NCBI RefSeq assembly: GCF_024166365.1
Contig: NC_064831.1
Location: forward strand, 32,850,768-32,914,767
Reading direction: 5' to 3'
DNA from: Elephas maximus indicus
Taxonomy: Eukaryota > Chordata > Mammalia > Proboscidea > Elephantidae
Length of the DNA stretch: 64,000 nt
Position numbers and translations under genes: made by a program. Under the pieces are notes generated by a model. The model was not told the DNA's origin and did not search any database. It saw nothing but the letters and a program-made list of their open reading frames with translations. Every line of letters starts with the position of its first letter. Position 1 is the first letter of the stretch. Below are positions 22,015-34,229 of this stretch, in pieces.

Positions 22015-22362
22015 TTGAATTATGGTGTTGACAGAGAATATTGAACATACCATGGACTGCCAGAAGAACGAACAAATCTATCTTGGAGGAAGTACAACTA
22101 GAATGCTCCTTAGAAAGAGGATGGTGAGACTTTGTCTCACTTATTTTGGACATGTTACTAGAAGGGACCAGTCCTTAGAGAAGGACATTCTACTTGGTAA
22201 AGTAGAGGGTCAGCGAAGAAGAGGAAGACTGTCAATGAGATGGATTGACACAGTGGTTGCAACAATGGGCTCAAACAGCAACAGTTATGAAGGAGGCACA
22301 AGGCTGGGCAACATTTTGTTCTGCTATACATATGCTATGAGTCGGAATCAGCTGTTTAGGCA
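22015..22362 (+). repeat. RTE-type LINE 3' fragment with ORF C-terminus
   Basis: The frame from 22022 encodes the end of an RTE ORF: LRLCLTYFGHVTRRDQSLE, then a Lys/Arg-rich GQRRRGRLSMRWID block, as in BovB-type RTE proteins. It ends with ctatgagtcggaatcagctg, the tail copied by AfroSINE. This is the clearest coding remnant of the LINE that presumably mobilises AfroSINE. Confidence 0.82.
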
Positions 22363-23806
22363 ACAGTTGTGCCTAAACCATGGGTTTTTGGGGGTTTTTT
22401 AACCTTCAAATACTGCAAATTAGGAAATAATGAAATATTTTTCAGGAGAAGTAATGATTCAAATTCAGAATTCAAAAAGGAATATTATGTATTAGTTTTG
22501 TATTTACTCTTAACCAAAACTGACAATACTAATACCAAAATATTGGCCTGTCGCTCGTTCTTCTTTACAATTTTTTTTAAAAAAGGGGGGAGGCGAGGCC
22601 GAGATGGCAGAGTAGTCAGACATTTCAAGTGATCCCTCTTACAACAAACACCTGAAAAAACAAGTGAAATGATTATATATATAACAAGCTAGGAGCCCTG
22701 AACATCGAAGTCAAAGATAGAAAATGCTGAGCGGCAGGGGTAGGGAGAGACAGTTCGGAAGCAGCGAAGGGTTGCCAGACCTGACTTGACGGGAACCCTC
22801 AGGCACAATCCCCTAGAGGGATTGCAGTGGGGCTGGTGGTAGTGTTCCAGATGCAGCTTCCTCAGCGAGATACAGTGAACCACACAGCCGACTCACATCT
22901 CCAGAACCAAAGAATGACAGTTTCAGCAAAAGCTAAGTACTTGCATTTATTTTACCGTGCCCCTAGCCCCAAAACCAGCTTCAGTGGCTGTCAATTTCCC
23001 TGGGCCTGAAATAGGTCCTGCTGTGTGTCCTGAGCCGTTCTCCCAGCCTTGGAGAAGGAATAAACTAACAGTTGGGGAAAAGATAATCTGCCAGCTCCAC
23101 TAAGCTGGGGAGCTCAGGACAGAAGCAGCTCCTGTCCAGGCACAAACGATCCACAGACTTTGAACCCCTTTCACCCCTGTATGGACTTTTGTGGGCCCAT
23201 TTCAAGAAAATAGGCCCTTGTTGGCAGACTGCAACTGTTTCAGCTGTGTGGTGGAGAGGTGGGTTTTTGATGTTTGACACCACTTCACCTATTAAACAGG
23301 GTCCTCACCAACCCACATTAGGGGCCTAAGGACTGGTGGGTCCACCCATGTCACCTAGCCACCCACAACAGGGGTCCAAGGATAAGTGGCACCTGCCAGT
23401 CCTTAAAACCAAAAACATTGGGTGCCCATGGTCAGGCTGCAGAACTGACCCACCTGTGCACTCTAGGGAACAGGGACATGCTTTCCTCACAGACACACAG
23501 AGCATGACCCCCTGATGCAACCAGTTACCTGTGCCTACACCGATCACCCCTGCCCCTCTAAGACTGTAGGACAGAGCCTGTACCACATACTTGATGACCC
23601 TCTATCTGGACACCTGAGCTGAATCCATACAAGAAAAGCGAATGGACTCCAAGGCTTATATACCTGGTAACAGCTCCAGCCATCTGGTGATAGGACAATA
23701 GAGCTTCAAAGGTAAAAATAATCAAGTTAGCTCAGTCAAGCAGCCTGTTTGGGCATATCAAAACAAAACAAAGCAAGAAGCTAGGATACAGTACCAAACC
23801 AAAACG

Positions 23807-23957
23807 GAAACCCTGGTGGCATAGTGGTTAAGTGCTATGGCTGCTAACCAAAAGGGTAGTTCGAATCTACCAGGTGCTTCTTGGAAAGTCTATGGGGCAG
23901 TTCTACTCTGTCCTATATGGTCACTATGAGTTGGAATCGACTTGACAGCAGTGGAGA
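23807..23957 (+). repeat. AfroSINE in L1 copy A 5' region
   Basis: Forward copy starting ggaaaccctggtggcatagt and ending near cgacttgacagcagtgg, placed just before ORF1. Confidence 0.88.
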
Positions 23958-23978
23958 CAACAGTCAATATCAAATCAC

Positions 23979-24401
23979 ATGAAGAAGCAGACCATGATCG
24001 CTTCAACAAGCTCTAAAAACAAAGAATCAAGGAATCTTCTGGATGAAGGTGCCTTCCTGGAATTACCAGATGTAGAACACAAAAGATTAATATACAGAAT
24101 TCTTCAAGACACCAGGAATGAGATCAGGCAAAACGCAGAACAAGCCAAGGAACACACAGATAAAGCAGTTGAAGAAATTAAAAAGATTACTCAAGAACAT
24201 AATGAAAAAGTTAATAGACTGCAAGAATCGATAGAGGGACAGCAATCAGAAATTCAGAAGATTAACAATAAAATTACAGAATTAGACAACTCAATAGAAA
24301 GTCAAAGGAGCAGAATTGAGCAAGTGGAAGGCAGAATTAGACTGAAGATAAAACATTTGGCACCAATATATTCAAAGAAAAATCAGATAAAAGAATTTTA
24401 A
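23979..24401 (+). pseudogene. L1 copy A ORF1 remnant (coiled-coil part)
   Basis: A 140-residue open frame with a heptad-rich, charged coiled coil (for example VNRLQESIEGQQSEIQKIN) typical of L1 ORF1p trimerisation segments. ORF1p is the RNA-binding chaperone of the L1 particle. The frame ends early; the RNA-recognition and C-terminal parts continue in other frames to about 25.0 kb. Confidence 0.8.
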
Positions 24402-25547
24402 AAAATGAAGAAATCATATGGGATGGTATCAAGAGAAATAACCTACAAGTGATTGGAGTATCAGAACAGGGAGGGATAACAGAAAATACAGAGAGAATTG
24501 TTGAAGATTTGTTGGCAGAAAACTTCCGTGATATCATGAAAGATGAGATATCCAAGATGCTCATCGAAATGCACATAAGGTAGATCTCAAAAGAAAGTCA
24601 CCAAGACATATTATAATCAAATTTCCTAAAACCAAAGATAGAGAATTTTAAGAGCAGCTAGGGATAAACAAAAAGTTACCTACAAAGGAGAGTCAATAAG
24701 AAAAAGCTCAGACTACTCGGCAGAAACCATGTAGGCAAGAAGGCAATGGGATGACTTATATAAAGCATTGAAGGAAAAAAATTGCCAGCCAGGAATCATA
24801 TATCCAGAAAAACTGAAGGTGAAATTAGGACATTTCCAGAAAAATGGAAGTTTAGGGAATTTTTAAAAGCCAAACCAAAATACAAGAAATACTATAGGGA
24901 GTTATCTGGTTAGAACATCAATAATATCAGGTATCAACCCAAGACTAGAACACAGGACAGAGCAACCAGATGTCAAGCCAGATAGGGAAATCACAAAAAC
25001 AAATCAAGATAAAAAATGCTCAAAACAGGGAAACAGCGATGTCATTAGGTAAAAGATTGTAACATTAAAACAATAAAAAGGGACTAAAAAATGTAGACAG
25101 AGAGCTTTCATGTGGAGAGGAAGTCAAGGCAATAAAAGAAATAAAAGCTTTAAACGTAGAAAAATAGGGATAGATATTAAGGTAACCACAAAGGAGGTTA
25201 ACGATCCTCATCCTCAAAATAAAATACAAGGAAAAATAAAGACTCAGCAAAAACAAAATCAACGACAACAAATAAGAGGAAAAGACAATATATAAAGATA
25301 AACTACTCAGCACAGAAAATTAAGTGGGTAAAAAAAACATCAAAATGACAACACTAAACTCATAAAAATTACACTGAATGTAAATGGACTAAATGCACCA
25401 ATAAAGAGAGTGGCAGAATGGGTTAAAAAAACACGATCTAGCTACATGCTGCCCACAAGAGACACACCTTAGACTTAAAGACACAAACTAAAACTCAAAG
25501 GATGGAAAACAATATATCAAGCAAACAACAATCAAAAAAGAGCAGGA

Positions 25548-26228
25548 GTGGCAATATTAATTTCTGACAAAATAGACTTTAAAGTTAAATCTACCACAAA
25601 GGATAAGGAAGGACACTATATGATGGTTAAAGAGACAATATACCAGGATATAACCATATTAAATATTTATGTACCCAGTGACAGGGCTGCAAGATACATA
25701 AAACAAACTCCAACAGCATTGAAAAGTGAGGTAGACAGGTCCACAATAGTTGTAGGAGACTTCAACACACCACTTTCAATGATGGAAAGAACATCCAGAA
25801 AGAAGCTCAATAAAGACATGGAAGAGCTAAATGCCACAATCAACCACCTTGACCTCATTGACATATACAGAACACTCCACCCAACAGCAACCAAGTATAC
25901 TTTCTTTTCCAGTGCACATGGAACATTTTCTAGAATAGACCACATATTAGGTCCTAAAGCAAGCCTTAACAGAATCCAGATCATCAAAATATTACAAAGC
26001 ATCTTCTCTGACCATAAGGCCATAAAAGTAGAAATCAATAGCAGAAAAAGCAAGGAAAAGAAATCAAACACTTGGAAACTGAACAATACCGTGCTCAAAA
26101 ACGACTGGGATATAGAAGACATTAAGGATGGAATAAAGAAATTCATGGAATCCAATGAGAATGAAAACAATTCCTATCAGAACCTTTGGGACACAGCAAA
26201 AGCAGTGCTAGGAAGTCAATTTATATGA
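25548..26228 (+). pseudogene. L1 copy A ORF2 endonuclease domain remnant
   Basis: This 226-residue frame has AP-endonuclease motifs in order: VVGDFN, then SRIDHIL, then FSDHKAIKVEI with the catalytic Asp-His. The N-terminal part of the domain (25.34-25.55 kb) is in another frame after a stop, and a stop at 26226 cuts the protein before the reverse transcriptase. ORF2p nicks target DNA and primes reverse transcription in active L1. Confidence 0.85.
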
Positions 26229-26560
26229 ATAAATGCACACATCTAAAAGAAGAAAGGGCAAAATCAAAGAATTATCTTTACAACTTGAACAAATACAAAG
26301 CAACAAAAGAAACCCTTAGGCACCAGAAGAAACCAAATAATAAAAATTAGAGCAAAATTAAATGAAATAGAAAACAGAAAAACAATTGAAAGAGTTAACA
26401 AGACCAAAAGCTGGTTCTTTGAAAAGATTAACAAAATTGATAAACATTTGGCAGAACAAAAAAAAAGAGAACAGGAAAGGAAGCAAATAACCCGAATAAG
26501 AAATGAGATGGGCGATATCACAACAGACCCAACTGAAATTAAAAGAATCATATCAGATTA

Positions 26561-26727
26561 AACCCACTGCCATCAAGTCGATTCCGACTCATAGTGACCC
26601 TATAGTGACCCTATAGGACAGAGTAGAACTGCCCCATAGAGTTTTCAAGGAGCACCTGATGGATTCGAACTGCCGACCTTTTTGGTTAGCAGCTGTAGCA
26701 CCTAACCACTACGCCACCAGGGTTTCC
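26561..26727 (-). repeat. AfroSINE in L1 copy A ORF2, 12 bp target-site duplication
   Basis: Reverse copy flanked exactly by catatcagatta at 26549-26560 and 26728-26739. Its middle carries a tandem duplication of gtgaccctata not seen in the other copies. Confidence 0.92.
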
Positions 26728-27324
26728 CATATCAGATTACTATGAACAATTGTACTCTAACGAATTTGAAAACCTACAAGAAATGGATGAATTTCTAGAA
26801 ACACACTACCTACCTAAACTAACACAGAGGCAGAACACCTAAGTAAACCCGTAACAAAAGAAGAGATTGAAAAGGTAATTTAAAAACTCGAACAAAAAAA
26901 GCCCTGGCCTGGACGGCTTCACTGGGGAGTTCTACCAAACTTTCAGAGAGGAGTTAATACCACTACTACTAAAGGTATTTCAGAGCATAGAAAATGACGG
27001 AATATTCCCAAACTCATTCTATGAAGCCAGCATATCCCTGATATCAAAACCAGGTAAAGGCACCATAAAAAAAGAAAATGACATATATCGCTCATGAACT
27101 TGGATGCAAAAATCCTCAGCAAACTTCTAGCCAATAGAATTCAATAACATTTATCAAAAAAAAAAAATTCACCATGATCAAGTGTGATTCATACCAGGTA
27201 TGCGGGGATGGTTCAACATTAGAAAAACAATCAATGTAACCCATTATATAAATAAAACAAAAGACAAGAACCACATGATCTTATCAATTGATGCAGAAAA
27301 GGCATTTGACAAAGTCCAACATGC

Positions 27325-27906
27325 ATGAAAAAAACTCTCAGCAAAATAGGAATAGAAAGAAAATTCCTCTACATAATAAAGGGCATTTTAACAAAGCCAA
27401 CAGCCACCATCATCCCAAATGGAAAGAGTCTGAAAGCATTCCCGTTGAGAATGGGAACCAGAAAAGGATGCCCTTTATCACCACTTTTATTTCACATTGT
27501 GCTGGAAGTCCTAGTCAGAGCAATTAGGCTAGATAAAGAAATAAAGGGCATCCAGATTGGCAAGGAAGAAGTCAAAGTATCTCTATTTGCAGATGACATG
27601 CAAATATACAAAGAAAACCCTAAAGAATCCTCAAGGAAACTACTGAAACTAATGGAAGAGTTAAGCAGAGTATCAGGATACAAGATAAACATACAAAAAT
27701 CAGTTGGACTCCTCTACACCAACAAAGAGAATATCAAAGAGGAAATCACCAAATCAATACTATTTACAGTAGCCCCCAAGAAGATAAAATACTTAGGAAT
27801 AAATCTAACCAGAGGCATAAAAGACCTATACAAAGAAAACTACAAGATACTACTGCAAGAAACCAAAAGAGAGCTATGGAAGTGGAAAAACATACCTTGC
27901 TCATGA
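27325..27906 (+). pseudogene. L1 copy A ORF2 reverse-transcriptase remnant
   Basis: This 193-residue frame holds the RT core: [13 protein letters not shown], then SLFADDM, the metal-binding catalytic motif with both aspartates kept, and then [10 protein letters not shown]. The upstream fingers region and downstream cysteine-rich domain are in other frames. It is followed by a stop at about 27904. Confidence 0.85.
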
Positions 27907-30252
27907 ATAGGAAGACTCCACATTGTAAATATGACTGTTCTACAAAAAGCAATCTACAGATACAATGCAATTCCGATCCAAATTCCAACAACATTTTTTA
28001 ATGAAAATGAGAAATAAATCACCAACTTCATACCAAAGGGAAAGAGGCCCTGAATAAGTAAAGCATTACTGAAAAAGAAGAACAAAGTGGGAGGCCTCAC
28101 TCTACCTGATTTTAGAACCTGTTATACTGTCACAGTAATCAAAACAGCCTGGTACTGGTACAACAACAGATACATGGACCAATGGAACAGAATTGAGAAT
28201 CCAGACATAAATCCATCCACATATGAGCAGCTGATATTTACAAAGGCCCAAAGTCAGTTAAATGGGGAAAAGACAGTCTGTTTAACAAATTGTGCTGGCA
28301 TAACTGGATATCCATCTCCAAAAAAAAAATGAAACAAGACCCATACCTCACACCATGCACAAAAACCAACTCAAAATGGATCAAAGACTTAAATTTAAAA
28401 TCTGAAACGATAAAGATCATGAAAGAAAAAATAAGGACAATGCTAGGAACCCTAATACATGGCATCGACAGTATACAAAACATTGCTAACAATGCACAAA
28501 CACCAGAAGAGAAACTAGATAACTGGGAGCTCCTAAAATCAAACACCTATGCTCATCCAAAGACTTCACCAGAAGAGTAAAATGATTACCTACAGACTGA
28601 GAAAAAGTTTTTGTTATGACATTTCCAATCAGTGTCTGATCTCTAAAATCTACATGATACTGCAAAAACTCAACTACAAAAAGACAAATAACCCAATTAA
28701 AAAATGGGCAAAGGACATGAACAGGCACTTCACTAAAGAAGACATTCAGGTCACTAACAGATACATGAGGAAATGCTCATCATCATTAGCCATTAGAGAA
28801 ATGCCAATCAAAACTACAATGAGATTCCATCTCACTCCAAATCCAAAAAATACAAAATAATAAATGTTATGTTGTGGAGAGACTGGAACACTTATACACT
28901 GCTGGTAGGAATGTCAAATGGTACAACCACTTTGGAAATCGATTTGGTGCTTCCTTAAAAAGCTACAAATAGAACTATCATATGATCCAGGAATCCCACT
29001 CCTTGAAATATATCCTGGAGAAATAAGATCCTTTACACAAACAGATATATGCACACCCATGTTCATTGCAGCACTGTTTACAATAGCAAGAAATGGAAGC
29101 AACCGAGGTGCCCATCAATGGGTGAATGGATAAATTATGTTATATTCACACAATGGAATACTATGCATTGATAAAGAACAATGATGAATCTGTGAAACAT
29201 TTCATAACATGGAGGAATCTGGAAGGCATTATGCTGAGCAAAATTAGATAGTTGCGAAAGGACAAATATTGTACGAGACCACTATTTTAAGAACGCAAGA
29301 AATAGTTTAAACAGAGAGTATTCTTTGATGGTTACGAGAGTAGGGAGGGAGAGAGAGGGGTATTCACTAATTAGATAGTAGACAAGAACTATTTTAGGTG
29401 AAGGGAAAGACAACACACAATACAGGAAAGGTTGCACAACTGGACTAATCCAAAAGCAAAGAAGTTTCCTGAATAAACCAAATGCTTCCAAGGCCACAGT
29501 AGCAGGGGTGGGGGGTTGGGAACCATGGTTTCAGGGGACAATCTAGGTCAATTGGCATAATAAAATCAAGAAAATGTTCTACATCCTACTTTGGTGAGTG
29601 GCGCCTGGGGTCTTAAACGCTAGGAAGCAGCCATCTAAGATGCATCAATTGGTCTCAACCCACCTGGAGCAAAGGAGAATGAAGAACACCAAAGACACAA
29701 GGTAATTATGAGCCCAAGAGACAGAAAGGGCCACATAAACCAGAGACTACATCAGCCTAAAACCAGAAGAACTAGATGGTGCCCAGCTACAACAGAGAAT
29801 CCCTGATGGAGCAAGAGCGCAGTGGATGCAGACCTCAAATTCTCATAAAAAGACCAGACTTAACAGTCTGACTGAGACTGAAAGTACCCCAGAGGCCATG
29901 GTCCCCAGACCTTCTGTTAGCCCAAGATTGGAACCATTCTCAAAGCAAGCCAACTTGTCAGACAGGGACTGGACTGGACTATAAAATAGAAAATGATACT
30001 GGTGAACATTGAGCTTCTTGGCTCAAGTAGACATGAGACTATGTGGGCAGCTCCTGTCTAGAGGGTAGATTAGAAGGCAGATGGGGACAAAAGTGGGTGA
30101 ATGGACACACAAATAGAGGGTAGAGTGAAGGAATGTGCTGTCTCATTAGGGGGAGAGCAAGTAGGAGTATATAGAAAGATGTATATAAATTTTTGTATGA
30201 GAGACTGACTTGATTTGTAAACTTTCACTTAAAGCACAATAAAAATAAAAAA

Positions 30253-30536
30253 ACCTATTAATAGTTGCAATTAAAAAATAGTTACTTTTATGTTATACAA
30301 ATTTAGCCTCAATAAATTATTTTTAAAATTAAAAAAAAAAAGGGACAGCTACATTTATTTCTGCAATCATATCCATTGAGATCCACTACATTGTTCTACA
30401 AGCCCCCTGAGTGGCCAACAGCGGAAGAGCCAAGTTGTTACTTCCAAAGGAGCCTCAGAGTGTTTGGTTAACTCTCCAGCACAGTATGCTACCTATGATT
30501 GTTAGGCAGTAGAGAGACTGTGGTGTGTTCTGTTTG
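30253..30536. other. Short stretch without recognised feature
   Basis: AT-rich at first with an A-rich end at about 30335, then unique sequence. No gene or named repeat seen. Confidence 0.5.
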
Positions 30537-30870
30537 TTGGTGGTGTTAGCTGCCGTCAAGTCAATCCCCAACTCCTAGTGACTCCTTGCACAATGGAACA
30601 AAATGCTGCCAGGTCCTGCACCATCCCCATGATCAGTTGCAGATCAAACTAACGTGATCCATAGGGTTTTCATTGGCCGATTTTCAGAAGTAGATATCCA
30701 GGCCTTTCTTCCTAGTCTGTCTTAGTCTGGAAGCTCTTCCAAAACCTGTTCATCATCATAACAACACGCAAGCCTCCATTGACAGACAGGTGGTGGGAAG
30801 TTCACTGGCTGGGAATCAAACCCAGGTCTCCAGCACAGAAGGTGACCGTTCTACCAATGCCACTGTCTTC
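30537..30870 (-). repeat. tRNA-Gly-headed SINE
   Basis: In reverse, the right end reads as a tRNA-Gly-like head (ttggtagaacggtcaccttc, then gggtttgattcccagcc). The left end has the RTE-like tail ccgtcaagtcaatccccaac. Confidence 0.8.
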
Positions 30871-30899
30871 TACTTAGACATTTGAAAATTCCAAAACCA

Positions 30900-31880
30900 T
30901 TAAAAAATGGATGTGCAGTGGTGAAAATAATCATCTAATTTATCTGTATGTTTAGGGGCAGATGAACATGGCGAACCAGGCAAAGGCCTGCATCTTTGCT
31001 GGTCAGAGGAGCCTGATTGGGATTTGAAATGGCCCAGATGTCCACTGCACCGAGAAGAGTAGGAGTAGTAGGACATAACACACTTCATCTGTAAGACTAC
31101 CTACCAAGTGGACAATTGCCCTTATGCAAGTATGTCAGGCTGCTCCTGCCGGGTGGAGGGATGGATGGCCTCTCTCATATTCAGAGAAGGACTACTTTAT
31201 GAAGAGACGAGGGTGATGGTGAGACCATAGAAGCTGAGTACCTCAGGGAAGACAAGAATCGGGATGATATTCACAAATAAGATTGCCGAGCAGAGCCCCC
31301 TGCACATAGATGTTCCCCACAAAGCCAGCTGCAAAATCTTCAAGCTGATGCCCAGCTGAAGAACGAGATTTTCTTCAAGATTTGACATTGAGGACCACTA
31401 CCACCTGGCCATAAGGAGCCCTGGTGGAGATTCGAATCTACCCAGTGGCTCTGCAGGAGAAAGACGTGGCAATCTGCTCCCGTAAAGATTAACCAAATAA
31501 AACCAAACCCATTGCCATCAAGTCAATTCCGACTCATAGAGTCTCCAAGGAGTAGCTGGTTGATTCAAACGGCTGACTAGAAAACCCTATGGGGCAGTTC
31601 TGCTGTCCTATAGGGTCGCTATGAATCAGAATTAATATGACAACACCCAACAACAACCTCCACACCGTGGATGGCGATATTATTGTCCATGACCTCTGGA
31701 ATATTGGACCTCATGATCAGATCTGGCCACATGATAGCTGTAGGTGATGCCAGGCCACTGTGCAGAGCTATACGTGGAGGCCAGGTCCTGAATAATACCA
31801 TGGCAGCCAAGGAACGCATAACAGAAAAAGAAAAAGAGAGGTATTTATTTTGGTTCCAGGCCTCCGTCAGTGTGAAGGGG
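30900..31880 (-). pseudogene. ATP6V0C: ATP6V0C processed pseudogene
   Basis: On the - strand two coding blocks match the V-type proton ATPase proteolipid subunit c. The first (about 31660-31850) holds counterparts of the first two membrane helices, with TAIMWPDLIMRSNIPEV and NNIAIHG readable. The second (31197-31410) holds the end, LFVNIIPILVFPEVLSFYG, including the glutamate that carries protons in the working enzyme, and stops at 31197-31199. Introns are absent and the homology continues into 3' UTR-like sequence to about 30900, so it is retroposed. A nested SINE (31414-31660) interrupts it, and frame changes and substitutions make it non-functional. The parent gene lies elsewhere. Confidence 0.82.
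31414..31660 (+). repeat. AfroSINE variant with a second AfroSINE inserted in it
   Basis: A forward long-variant SINE (aaggagccctggtggagatt ... cccgtaaagatt at 31414-31490) is interrupted by a truncated reverse copy (about 31493-31580) and resumes gaaaaccctatggggcagtt ... cgctatgaatcagaatt. The pair breaks the ATP6V0C pseudogene. Confidence 0.75.
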
Positions 31881-31984
31881 TGAGTTCATTATGTGAAATT
31901 ATACCCCAGAGTGGGATGGAAAGACAGACACCAGAATGCAACAAGTCCATGACTGAGTTGGCCAGACCAACATTTAAAAAAATT

Positions 31985-32640
31985 TTTTTAAATTGTATTT
32001 TAGGTGAAGGTTTACAGAGCAAACTAGTTTCTCGTTAAACAATTAATACACATATTGTTTTGCGACATTGGTTGCCAACCCCGTGACATGTCAATACTCT
32101 CCCCTTCTCAAACTTGGGTTCCCCATTACCAGCTTTCCTGTCCCCTCCTGCCTTCTTGTCCTTGCCCCTGGGCTGGTGTTCCCCTTTAGTCTCATTTTGT
32201 TTTATGGGCCTGTCTAAACTTTGGCTGAAGGTGAACGTCAGGAGTGACTTCTACTGAGCTATAAGTGTGTCCCAGAGCCATACTTTCAGGGTTTCTCCAG
32301 TCTCTGTCAGGCCAGTGAGTCTGTTTTGTTTTTTTTTAGTGAGTTAAAATTTTGTTCTAAATTTTCCCCCAACTCTATCCAGGACCCTCTATTGTGATCC
32401 ATGTCAGAGCAATTGGTGGTGATAGCCAGGTGCCATCTAGTTTTGCTGGACTCAGTCTGGTGGAGGGTGTGGTAGTTGTGGTCCATTAGTCCTTTGGACT
32501 AATCTTTCGCTTGTGTCTTTAGTTTTCTTCATTCTCCTTTGCTCCAGATGGGATGTGACCAGTGGAGTATCTTAGATGGCTGCTCACAGATTTTTAAGGC
32601 CCCAGATGTTACTCACTAAAGTAGAATGTAGAACAAGATC
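31985..32640 (-). repeat. L1 3' UTR fragment
   Basis: Reverse complement of the L1 3' end: tattttaggtgaaggtttac at the left is the end sequence, and the right part has cttagatggctgctcacaga. The A-rich tail appears as T-rich sequence at 31980-31993. Confidence 0.82.
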
Positions 32641-33815
32641 CACATTTTTTTTTATTTTACATAAAATAAAAATGATTAGAATTAAGTATACAGTTCTATG
32701 GGTTTTGACAATTATATACACTCATGTAGCTGTCAATGAAGATATAGAACATTTCCATCACCTCAGGAAGTTTCTTCATATCCTACATCCCTCCTGCTCC
32801 TGCTCCTGTTCACAGAGGCAATCTCACTGTTCTGATTTCTTTCATCATAGGCTAGTTTTGCTTGTTCTTGAACTTCATAAAAATGGAATCATATAGTGTC
32901 ATGGATTGAATTATGTCCCCCAAAAAATGTTTGTGTCAACTTGGTTAGGCCATGATTCCCAGTATTCTGTGGTGGTCCTCCATTTTGTGATTGTAATTTT
33001 GTGTTAAGAGGATTTGGGTGGGATTGTAACACCCTTACTAGGTCACATCCTTGATCCAATGTAAAGGGAGTTTCCCTGTGGTGTGGGCTGCACCTTTTTT
33101 TAACTCTCAAGAGATAGAAGGAAAGCAAGCAGAGAGTTGGGAACTTCATACCACCATGAAAGCAGTGCTGGAAGCAGAGCATGTCCTTTGGACCTGAAGT
33201 TCCTGCGCTGAGATACTCCCAGACCAAGGGAAGACTGATGACAAGGACCTTTCTCCAGAGCAGACAGAGAAAGAAAGCCTTCCCCTGGAGCTGGCGCCCT
33301 GATTTCAGACTTCTAGCCTACTGGACTGTGAGAGAATAAACTTCTGTTTGTTAAAGCCATCCACTTGTGGAATTTCTGTTATAGCAGCACTAGATGACTA
33401 AGACATACAGTATCTATTCTTCTCCTGGCTTCTTTTGCTCAACATGACATTTTGAGATTTACCCATGTTATTGTATGTATCAGTAGTTCACTTCCTTTTA
33501 TTACTCTGTAAGATTTAAATATATGAATATATATTTTCCTATTGGGTTGTTTCCAGTTTTTAGCTAGTATGAACATGCTTAACAAGTCTTTTTGTGGACA
33601 GAGGATTTCATTTCTCTTAGATAAATACCTAGGAGTAAAGTTGTTAGGTCATAGGACAGATATGTGTTTAACTTTACAAAAAACTGCCTGTTTTCCAAAG
33701 TGGTTGTATTATTTTACACTCCACCAGGACTGTTTCAGAGTTCCAGTTACTCCATATCCTTATCAACATTTGGCTTTTATCAGTTTACTGATAATTGTCG
33801 GTTTCAGCCATTGTA
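32641..33815 (-). repeat. Older L1 (L1M/ME-like) 3' region split by a MaLR LTR
   Basis: Left part 32641-32896 (agtatacagttctatgggtt, aacttcataaaaatggaatc) and right part 33406-33815 (tgggttgtttccagttttta, tttacactccaccaggactg) follow the order of old mammalian L1 3' ends in reverse. The short frames over it are not genes. Confidence 0.75.
32897..33405 (+). repeat. Solo MaLR LTR
   Basis: Starts tgtcatggattgaattatgt and ends tagatgactaagaca, with ggccatgattcccagtattc and cccctggagctggcgccctg inside. Complete LTR ends are visible and it lies inside the older L1. Confidence 0.85.
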
Positions 33816-34027
33816 GTGAGTGTTACGTTTTCTTCCAAAACAAAACAAGTACAGCACTACAAACAGACTGCTAGGAGTCAATGACACCTGCAGTGATTTC
33901 TCTACCTTGACTTCATGAATGATCTTAGCAAATAAAAGCTCATTACCCTTCATAAATTTTACACTTGCATTGCCTATCACAGCAACAGAGAATTAAATTG
34001 GTGTGACTGGATGTTCAATGTTATTTT

Positions 34028-34229
34028 ACCAGTCGCTGTTGAGTCACTTCTGATTCATAGCTACCCCGTGTGTGTCAAAGTAGAATTGTGCTATATAGGG
34101 TGTTCAGTGAGTGAATTATGAAAGTAGATGACCAGGTCTTTTCCTCTGAGGTACCTCTGGTGGACCCAAACCATCAACCTTTCAGTTAGCACCTGAGCGT
34201 GTCACCACTTGCACCACCCAGGGACTCCT
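34028..34229 (-). repeat. Older AfroSINE variant
   Basis: Reverse long-variant copy, from agtcgctgttgagtcacttc to gcaccacccagggactcct. Confidence 0.8.

Larger units (their letters stand above)
22590..30252 (+). mobile_element. Near full-length L1 LINE (copy A)
   Basis: Begins ggaggcgaggccgagatggc, a typical L1 5' start. It has a non-coding 5' region to about 23978, ORF1 remnants, ORF2 endonuclease and reverse-transcriptase blocks, a 3' UTR from about 29.3 kb, and ends cacttaaagcacaataaaaa with an A-rich tail. Two AfroSINEs (23807-23957 and 26561-26727) interrupt it. ORF1 and ORF2 are broken by stops and frameshifts, so the copy is inactive. Confidence 0.88.
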
